From Terriglobia bacterium (GTDB lineage Bacteria; Acidobacteriota; Terriglobia; Bryobacterales; Bryobacteraceae), in assembly GCA_010084195.1 (NCBI GenBank), contig RGPS01000033.1, positions 1-38,451 of the forward strand: a stretch of DNA of 38,451 nt, in the 5' to 3' direction. Shown piece after piece: positions 32,849 through 38,451 of this stretch. The stretch's first letter is position 1. Every line of letters starts with the position of its first letter. The notes beneath the pieces are model-generated. The model was given only the letters and a program-made list of their open reading frames with translations, was not told the origin of the DNA and searched no databases. Both the position numbers and the translations under genes were made by a program.

Positions 32849-32864
32849 CCCGCGCACACGCGGG
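32849..32864. terminator. Short GC hairpin between convergent genes
   Basis: CCCGCG-CACA-CGCGGG forms a perfect 6-bp GC stem between the 3' ends of the convergent ggt and nucleotidyltransferase genes. No T-run follows on either strand. A bidirectional terminator is plausible but not proven. Confidence 0.4.
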
Positions 32865-32935
32865 GCGAAGTTGGGCTGGCCGCTCCGTTACCGTCGCGTC
32901 TCGGTTCGGCTGCGCCCACGGAACAGCCTGGCGCG

Positions 32936-33673
32936 CTAAGCCTCGGAAAGATCAAGGCCGGCGTTACTGGCTGCCAGGCGAGTCGCGCGGGCCAGTGACT
33001 CAAACGTTCCGGCATCAGTCCACCAACCATCAAGGAAGGAGTATGTGAGCTTGCCTTCCTGTACGTAGGCGTTATTCACGTCGGTAATTTCCAGCTCATT
33101 GCGCCGCGAGGGTACCAGCGTACTGATCTTGTCGAAGACCGTAGTGTCGTAAAAGTAGATTCCCGTTACCGCGTAGTTGGATTTCGGGGCTTCCGGCTTT
33201 TCTTCGATGCCAACAATCTTCCCGTCTTTCAGTTCCGCGACGCCAAACCGTTCCGCATCCGTGACTTCTTTCAGGAGCAGGCGTGCCCCCGATTCCTGCG
33301 CGCGGAAGGCGTCTGCCGCTTCGCGAATCCCGCCATCAATGATGTTGTCGCCTAAAATGACGCAAATCTTACCCTCGCCAGCAAAGTGTTGGGCCAGTCG
33401 CAGCGCGGCTGCGATGCCACCTTCACCCTCCTGATACGTGTAGTTCAGGTGGATATCACCAAACTCTTTGCCGCTGCCCAACAGGCGCAGGAAATCGCCG
33501 GAGTTATTGCCTCCGGTGACGATCAGAATGTCGGTGATGCCGGCCGCCACCAGGGTTTTGATGGGGTAGTAGATCATCGGCTGGTCGTAAACCGGCAGCA
33601 GATGCTTATTGGTGACCTTGGTCAGGGGGTACAGCCGACTACCGGTGCCTCCGGCGAGGATGATGCCTTTCAT
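32936..33673 (-). CDS. rfbA: Sugar-1-phosphate nucleotidyltransferase (RmlA-type)
   Basis: A 245-residue enzyme starting at ATG 33673 with a strong ribosome-binding site (GGAGGACAAACA). A longer start at 33694 lacks this. Motifs: GIILAGGTGSRLYPLT (nucleotide-binding loop), NKHLLPVYDQPMIYYPI, YQEGEGGIAAAL, VILGDNI, GIEEKPEAPKSNYAVTGIYFY and WWTDAGTFESL. This is the glucose-1-phosphate thymidylyltransferase family, which makes dTDP-sugars for surface polysaccharides. It is shorter than typical RmlA (~290), lacking part of the C-terminal region, so the exact sugar or nucleotide is less certain. No rmlB/C/D genes are in the window. Confidence 0.88.
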   Translation of the reverse strand: MKGIILAGGTGSRLYPLTKVTNKHLLPVYDQPMIYYPIKTLVAAGITDILIVTGGNNSGDFLRLLGSGKEFGDIHLNYTYQEGEGGIAAALRLAQHFAGEGKICVILGDNIIDGGIREAADAFRAQESGARLLLKEVTDAERFGVAELKDGKIVGIEEKPEAPKSNYAVTGIYFYDTTVFDKISTLVPSRRNELEITDVNNAYVQEGKLTYSFLDGWWTDAGTFESLARATRLAASNAGLDLSEA

Positions 33674-33729
33674 TGTTTGTCCTCCGTCAATCATATCCTT
33701 GCGTTCGGGATGGCGAAGTTCCCGGTTCC

Positions 33730-35943
33730 CTATCTCCCGCCCGGTGCCAGATGCTCTTCAAAGTAACGCGAGATCAGCTGATAGATATGCAGTGACGTGC
33801 CCTTGCCCTCGGAAATCGAGTGGGAACGGTTCGGGTACTCCATGAAGTCAAACGGTTTCCCCAGTTCGATGAGCTTATTCACCAGGCGCTCGGTTCCCTG
33901 GAAGTGTACATTGTCGTCCCCACTGCCATGCACCACCAGCAGTTTTCCCCGCAGACCTGCGGCGAAGTTGATCGCCGAACCCTTCTTGTAACCGTCTTCA
34001 TTGACAGCAGGCAGGCCCATATAGCGTTCCTGATAAATGGTGTCGTAGAGCCTTTGGTCCGGCACCGGGGCCACGGAAACCCCAACCTGATACAGTTCCG
34101 GGGTCCGGAACATGGCGTTCAGCGTGTTGGTGCCGCCACCGCTCCAGCCCCAGATGCCAATCCGGGAGGAATCCACATAACTGCGTTCCGCGATGAGTTT
34201 GCGGAGCGCCTCAGCCTGATCCTTCGACGAAAGGTCGCCCACCGAGCCATACACCGATTTCCGCCACGCACGCCCCTTGGGAGCAGGTGTCCCGCGATTG
34301 TCCAGGCTGGCGATCAGGTAGCCATCCGCAGCCAGGGCCCGGTGAAAGGTTTCGTTGCGTCCACCCCAGCGGTCGACGACCGTAGTGGCAGCGGGTTCGC
34401 CGTAAACATGCACGATCAGGGGGTATTTCTTCGCCGGATCGAAGTTCGGGGGGTGAATCAGGTAGCCGTCCATCACAGTTCCATCCGCGAGAGTCACGTG
34501 CAGAAACTCGGCTTTGGAGTTGAGCAGGGGCGCGGCATTCTTCTGTAGTTCGGCGTTGTCCTGCAGGCCGCGCACGCTCTTGTGGTCCGGGAGGCTGACC
34601 AGGTCAATCGTCGGTGTCTTGTCGAAGGACGACCACGTGTGGAATGCCCATTTGCCATCCGGCGAGATGTTGTAGCTGTGGCTGCCAGGCTGGTTGGCCG
34701 GGGTAATTCGCGCCGCCATGTCGCTGCGGTACAGATAGTTTTGCGTTGCGTTGCCCGGCGAGGCGGTGTAATAGACCCACTTCCCTGCGGGATCGAACCC
34801 CGCCACGCCTTCGATATCCATAGCTGCGTTCGTCATCAATGTCGGTGCCCCGCCGGACCTTGGTGCCAGATAAGCATGTCGCCACCCGTCCCGCTCACTC
34901 ACCCACAACAACTGTTTCCCGTTGTCTACCCATTCAAACCCGCCGACCCGCACGTCTACCCAGGCCTCATCTTTGTCCTCAAAAAAGATATTCGCCTTTC
35001 CGGAAGTCCGATTTGCCAGATAGACGGAAAGATGGTTTTGGAGGCGGTTCAGTTGCCCAATCACCAGTTCATCGGAGTTCCCGCCCCACTCCATGCGAAA
35101 CAGGTAGTTGTCGCGCGGGTCGCCCGGAATCTTCATCCAGCGCGTCGCACCTCCGGCGGCCGCCACTACACCCACCTTCACCGCCGAGTTTTTGGTGCCG
35201 GTCTTGGGGTAGGGAATCAGGGTCGTTTTGGGATACAGCTCGGAGGTGTTGTCGATCAGCGTGAACTGCTGGACGCCTGTCGAATCAAACTGCCAGTAGG
35301 CGACAAATTTTCCGTCGGGACTCCAGCGCAGGCAATCGCGGAGGGCCAGTTCTTCTTCGTACACCCAGTCGGAAGTGCCGTTAATGGTGGTGGCGGAGCC
35401 ATCGGTCGTCAGGGCGCGCACCTTACCTGACTTCACGTCTTCCACGTAGATATTGTTAGCCCGGACATAGGCAACGCGGGTGCCATCCGGGGAAAAATGC
35501 GCAAACATCAGGGAGGCCTCGGGCACTGCGCCGCCCAGCTTCTTCAGCGCTCCCGTGGTCCGGTTCAGGATCCAGTAGTCGCCGCGGGTGTTGTTGCGCC
35601 AAACCTTCTTTGTGTTCGTGAAAATCAACAACTGTTTCGCGTCGTCGGACCAGTGGTAGTCATCAACCGACAGCGGCTCGGACGCTTTGGGAGGAGTGAG
35701 GGCCGCCGCCGCGATCAGGACGGTACGCGCCCCCGTCGCCGTGTCATAGCGAGCGATTTCCTTCGCCTCCAGGGTCGTATAGGCCGCTCCCTGATCGATC
35801 CAGCGGGCCGGGCCGAAGGCTTTTGCCTGCAAATCTTTGGTGTCAAAAATCTGGTGGAGGTACCGATCCAGCTGTTCGGAAGCCTGCAGGGTGCTGACTA
35901 CGGAGAGAACCAGGGCGGGGAGAACAACATGGCGGGAGCGCAT
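33730..35943 (-). CDS. Dipeptidyl peptidase IV (S9B prolyl oligopeptidase family)
   Basis: A 737-residue exported peptidase starting at ATG 35943, giving signal RSRHVVLPALVLSVVSTLQAS. An in-frame ATG at 35964 adds 7 residues. The N-terminal propeller includes the DWVYEEEL motif whose glutamates bind the substrate N-terminus. The C-terminal alpha/beta-hydrolase domain has catalytic Ser601 in GWSGGG, Asp ~676 in GSGDDNVHFQ and His in YPNRSHSI. The nucleophile elbow is GWSYGG in most members, so Tyr is replaced by Gly here. It removes X-Pro/X-Ala dipeptides from peptides. The nucleotidyltransferase gene follows 56 bp downstream. Confidence 0.94.
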   Translation of the reverse strand: MRSRHVVLPALVLSVVSTLQASEQLDRYLHQIFDTKDLQAKAFGPARWIDQGAAYTTLEAKEIARYDTATGARTVLIAAAALTPPKASEPLSVDDYHWSDDAKQLLIFTNTKKVWRNNTRGDYWILNRTTGALKKLGGAVPEASLMFAHFSPDGTRVAYVRANNIYVEDVKSGKVRALTTDGSATTINGTSDWVYEEELALRDCLRWSPDGKFVAYWQFDSTGVQQFTLIDNTSELYPKTTLIPYPKTGTKNSAVKVGVVAAAGGATRWMKIPGDPRDNYLFRMEWGGNSDELVIGQLNRLQNHLSVYLANRTSGKANIFFEDKDEAWVDVRVGGFEWVDNGKQLLWVSERDGWRHAYLAPRSGGAPTLMTNAAMDIEGVAGFDPAGKWVYYTASPGNATQNYLYRSDMAARITPANQPGSHSYNISPDGKWAFHTWSSFDKTPTIDLVSLPDHKSVRGLQDNAELQKNAAPLLNSKAEFLHVTLADGTVMDGYLIHPPNFDPAKKYPLIVHVYGEPAATTVVDRWGGRNETFHRALAADGYLIASLDNRGTPAPKGRAWRKSVYGSVGDLSSKDQAEALRKLIAERSYVDSSRIGIWGWSGGGTNTLNAMFRTPELYQVGVSVAPVPDQRLYDTIYQERYMGLPAVNEDGYKKGSAINFAAGLRGKLLVVHGSGDDNVHFQGTERLVNKLIELGKPFDFMEYPNRSHSISEGKGTSLHIYQLISRYFEEHLAPGGR

Positions 35944-36006
35944 TCGCTCCAGAATAGCGAACATAAGGCGACTTCGTTTTGAAGCGTTTCGTAAAATGGA
36001 AACTGA

Positions 36007-37872
36007 ATGCCTAAGCTAGAGTTTCAGACCGAAGTCAATCAACTGCTCCAGTTGATCATCCACTCCCTCTATTCACATCCGGAGATCTTTCTCCGTGAAC
36101 TGATCTCGAACGCCTCGGATGCGCTCGACAAGCTCAAGTACCTGAATCTGACCGAGGAACCGTACAAGTCTCTCTCCTTCGAGCCCCGCGTTGACCTGGA
36201 ACTCGACGAGATCAACACCCGGCTGATCATCTCTGACACCGGGATTGGCATGAATCAGGAGGATTTGGTCGCTCACCTGGGCACCATCGCCCGCTCCGGC
36301 ACCAAGAACTTCCTCAGCAGCCTCTCGGGTGACGCCAAACGCGACTCCAACCTGATTGGCCAGTTCGGCGTCGGCTTCTACAGCGCTTTCATGGTCGCCG
36401 ATCACGTGGAAGTCATCTCCCGCAAGGCCGGTGAGGACGCAGCCTGGAAATGGACCTCCGACGGCAAAAGCGGTTTCGAAATCGAACCTGCGGAGCGCGC
36501 CGTAGCCGGCACCACCGTAACCTTGTTCCTGAACGAAAACGGCAAGGACTACGCCAACAGCTACAAGCTTCGGGAAATCGTAAAAAAGTACTCCAACCAC
36601 ATTGCCTTCCCCATCTTCCTCACCGCAGACAAGAGCGACTGGAACGAAGAAGAAAAACGCTCCGTCACCACCCGCGCCACCGAGCAGATCAACTCCGCTT
36701 CGGCCATGTGGAAGCGCTCCAAGAGCGAATTGAAAGACGAAGATTACAAGGAACTGTACAAGACCATCTCCGGCGACTGGGAAGCGCCACTCTTCTGGTT
36801 CCACACCAAAGCGGAAGGCACCCAGGAGTACACGACCCTGTTTTACGTGCCTTCCCTTGCCCCCATGGACATGTACCAGGCCGACTACAAGCCCGGGGTG
36901 AAGCTCTATGTCCGCCGCGTCTTCATCACCGATGATTCGAAGGAACTGCTCCCCGGCTACCTTCGCTTCCTTCGCGGCATCATCGACAGTGAAGACCTCC
37001 CGCTCAATGTCAGCCGCGAAATCCTGCAGCAGAACCGCATCCTGTCCGGCATTCGCACGGCCAGCGTGAAAAAGGTTTTGTCCGAACTCGCAACGGTTGC
37101 TGCCAGCCGTCCGGAAGACTATGCGAAGTTCATCACTCAGTACAACCGACCCCTCAAGGAAGGTCTCTACGGCGATTTTGCCAACCGCGAAGTGTTGCTG
37201 GACCTGATTCGGGTGAAGTCCACGAAAGTGGAGGGGTTCACCAGCCTCGCTGACGTGAAGTCCCGCATGCACGAAGGCCAGAAGGGCCTCTATTACATCC
37301 TTGGCGGCGCAGAATCCGTGCTTCGCAGTTCACCGCTGCTGGAGATCTACCGCAAGAAGGACATGGAAGTCATCATCCTCGATGACGATATTGACGAGAT
37401 TGTCTTCTCCGGTATCGAGAAGTACAACGACATCGAACTCAAGGCCGTCAACAAGACCTCCACCGGAGAGGATCTGAAGGACGAAGCCACGGCGGATACG
37501 GCGGAAAAACTCAAGCCTCTTCTGGAGAAGATCAAGGCCGTTTTGGGCGACAGCGTGAAAGACGTTCGCGCTTCTGTGCGCCTGGCCGACAGTCCGTCCT
37601 GCATCGTTTCCGATGAAGATGAACCCACGCTCAAGATGCAGCAGATGCTGAAGTCCATGGGCCAGACCGGCTTCCCTCCCATGAAGCCCGTGCTCGAAAT
37701 CAACCCCGACCACGAGATCGTGAAGAAGCTGGAAGCCTCCAGTGACGAATCCCTCGTCAACGATGCCGCCTGGCTCCTCCTCGAACAGGCGCTGCTGATT
37801 GACGGCGTCCCGGTTGAAAATCCGAGCCTGTTTGTGCAGCGTCTGAACCGCGTTCTCAGCCGCGCGGTGTAA
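36007..37872 (+). CDS. htpG: HtpG, bacterial Hsp90 chaperone
   Basis: 621 residues, the usual length. The GHKL ATPase domain has LRELISNASDALDKL, DTGIGM, GTIARSGT, GQFGVGFYSAF and GTTVTL. The middle domain contains LYVRRVFITDD, LRGIIDSEDLPLNVSREILQ and NRPLKEG. The C-terminal dimerisation domain contains RLADSPSCIV and NPDHEIVKKL. It starts at ATG 36007 with GGAAACTGA upstream and diverges from the dipeptidyl peptidase gene across about 60 bp. No CIRCE (TTAGCACTC) element is seen in this gap, so HrcA control is not supported. Confidence 0.97.
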   Translation: MPKLEFQTEVNQLLQLIIHSLYSHPEIFLRELISNASDALDKLKYLNLTEEPYKSLSFEPRVDLELDEINTRLIISDTGIGMNQEDLVAHLGTIARSGTKNFLSSLSGDAKRDSNLIGQFGVGFYSAFMVADHVEVISRKAGEDAAWKWTSDGKSGFEIEPAERAVAGTTVTLFLNENGKDYANSYKLREIVKKYSNHIAFPIFLTADKSDWNEEEKRSVTTRATEQINSASAMWKRSKSELKDEDYKELYKTISGDWEAPLFWFHTKAEGTQEYTTLFYVPSLAPMDMYQADYKPGVKLYVRRVFITDDSKELLPGYLRFLRGIIDSEDLPLNVSREILQQNRILSGIRTASVKKVLSELATVAASRPEDYAKFITQYNRPLKEGLYGDFANREVLLDLIRVKSTKVEGFTSLADVKSRMHEGQKGLYYILGGAESVLRSSPLLEIYRKKDMEVIILDDDIDEIVFSGIEKYNDIELKAVNKTSTGEDLKDEATADTAEKLKPLLEKIKAVLGDSVKDVRASVRLADSPSCIVSDEDEPTLKMQQMLKSMGQTGFPPMKPVLEINPDHEIVKKLEASSDESLVNDAAWLLLEQALLIDGVPVENPSLFVQRLNRVLSRAV

Positions 37873-37887
37873 GGGAACTGGCCTGAA

Positions 37888-37951
37888 GTGGGGCAGGCTG
37901 GCAGCCTGCTGTCGGGTTGGCAACCCGACAGCGCGCCCCGAGGGCGCGGGC
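37888..37951. repeat. REP-like palindromic element, copy 1
   Basis: This stretch just downstream of htpG contains three adjacent palindromes: CAGGCTGgCAGCCTG, CTGTCGGGTTGgCAACCCGACAG (about 10-bp arms) and GCGCCCCGAGGGCGC. A further CCTGTCGgCGACAGG follows at ~37953. A near-identical copy in the same orientation is found at the right edge. Confidence 0.88.
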
Positions 37952-37992
37952 ACCTGTCGGCGACAGGCGACGGAGGAGGCTCCGGCAGTTCG

Positions 37993-38246
37993 TTATCGGC
38001 CGGAGGTGGTTTGAGCCGGTGTCAGGTCGGTGCGCGAAAAGTCGTTGCCTTTGAACAGCAGAGGTTCCTTTAGTCGGGCGGCCAGCGCGTAGGTGCACGT
38101 GTCCAGAATGTTCAACTGCGCCGGATGGTTCATGCCCTTGCCGGAGCGCCCGGACCCCCGCCTCCCCGATCCGGATCGCAACCCGGGCGCAGTTATCAAC
38201 CAGAGCTATCAACCAGAGCTATCAACCAGAGCTATCAATCCACCAT
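37993..38246 (-). pseudogene. vapC: Decayed vapC toxin (PIN domain)
   Basis: The last ~50 residues match VapC C-termini: KGMNHPAQLNILD, YALAARLKEPLLF, then KGNDFSRTDLTPA. The start ATG at 38246 follows the vapB remnant directly, and the bases after it still recall VapC (M-V-(I)-D-S-S with one extra base). The frame is broken there by a 13-bp triplication that brings in stops. About two thirds of the PIN domain is missing, including the central acidic residues. It cannot make an active RNase. Confidence 0.75.
38201..38239. repeat. 13-bp tandem repeat, three copies
   Basis: Three direct 13-bp units (cagagctatcaac, the last with one change) lie within the first codons of the vapC remnant. Because 13 is not a multiple of three, each extra unit shifts frame. 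Confidence 0.95.
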
Positions 38247-38372
38247 TTACGCGGGCAATCCGAAGTTGTCGTACCCGATGATCTCATCAAGGGTCCTGCC
38301 GTCCAGTCGCGGCAAAGCCTGACACTCGCGAGCAATCTCCATGCCCCGCTGACGCCCACGCTCCTTCTCATC
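38247..38372 (-). pseudogene. vapB: C-terminal remnant of a VapB-type antitoxin
   Basis: The minus strand reads DEKERGRQRG, then MEIARECQALPRLDGRTLDE and IIGYDNFGLPA before TAA. This is the conserved tail of Rv0623-type VapB antitoxins (LPxLDxRxxDEIxGYDxxGLP), which binds the VapC active site. The N-terminal DNA-binding half is absent; the REP-like element starts immediately upstream. The vapC start follows without a gap. Confidence 0.75.
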
Positions 38373-38373
38373 T

Positions 38374-38451
38374 GTGGGGCAGGTTAGTAACCCAGGTTGC
38401 CATCCTGCTGTCGGGTTGCCAACCCGACAACGCGCCCCGAGGGCGCGGGCA
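38374..38451. repeat. REP-like palindromic element, copy 2 (reaches window edge)
   Basis: It matches copy 1 in the same orientation, sharing GTGGGGCAGG, the CTGTCGGGTTG/CAACCCGACA hairpin (one arm with a mismatch) and GCGCCCCGAGGGCGCGGGCA, with about 14 extra bases near its left end. It abuts the truncated vapB remnant. Confidence 0.88.

Noticed and set aside
35944..36006. CIRCE heat-shock element before htpG
   Set aside because: The TTAGCACTC inverted repeat is not present in the short divergent spacer.
36073..37272. Minus-strand 399-codon open frame opposite htpG
   Set aside because: It is the antisense of a fully matched Hsp90 gene and shows no family features.

Overview
The window looks like chromosomal DNA from an Acidobacteriota bacterium, most likely the Bryobacter/Solibacter lineage. 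This is inferred from gene content, not from a marker gene. The grounds are a G+C near 60% by eye, a very large Oar-type TonB-dependent receptor with an N-terminal carboxypeptidase-regulatory domain, long secreted NHL/Ig-like proteins, several PQQ enzymes, an S9B dipeptidyl peptidase and a membrane MutS-like ATPase. Most genes are on the minus strand.

Layout. 1-2.6 kb: the 5' part of a large secreted beta-propeller/Ig-like protein that leaves the window on the left, with a 24-bp x4 tandem repeat across its 5' end. 2.7-3.8 kb: no intact gene, but one coding remnant. 3.8-8.6 kb: a tightly coupled minus-strand operon of an NtrC-type regulator, an H-NOX heme sensor and a HNOBA-PAS hybrid kinase with receiver and Hpt domains, which reads as a nitric-oxide phosphorelay. 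8.7-10.1 kb: a gene graveyard holding an IS3-type transposase tail, a truncated Rossmann gene and a frameshifted DUF6544-like gene. 10-14.8 kb: GH32 fructan hydrolase, membrane MutS-like ATPase and a degenerate EAL protein. 14.8-17.1 kb: dihydropteroate synthase with a roughly 400-residue disordered tail holding eleven 12-residue repeats, then a tRNA with anticodon CAU.

17.1-22.7 kb is a sugar-oxidation neighbourhood: PQQ sugar dehydrogenase, GH42 beta-galactosidase, a small phage-like protein and glucarate dehydratase. 22.7-24.3 kb holds a two-gene, 4-bp-overlapping module: a Swt1-type HEPN protein with an intact R-x4-H motif, and a conserved protein with a DPDNG motif whose function I do not recognise. 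It is the best candidate here for an undescribed system. 24.3-31.1 kb: TonB receptor, ribbon-helix-helix protein and small membrane protein, then a diheme cytochrome c with a PQQ alcohol dehydrogenase. 31.1-37.9 kb: gamma-glutamyltranspeptidase, a sugar-nucleotide transferase, dipeptidyl peptidase IV and HtpG. 37.9-38.45 kb: a decayed vapBC toxin-antitoxin locus between two copies of a palindromic REP-like element.

Short tandem duplications (12, 13, 15, 16, 24 and 36 bp units) recur in both intact and dead genes. They suggest that replication slippage is an active source of variation in this genome.
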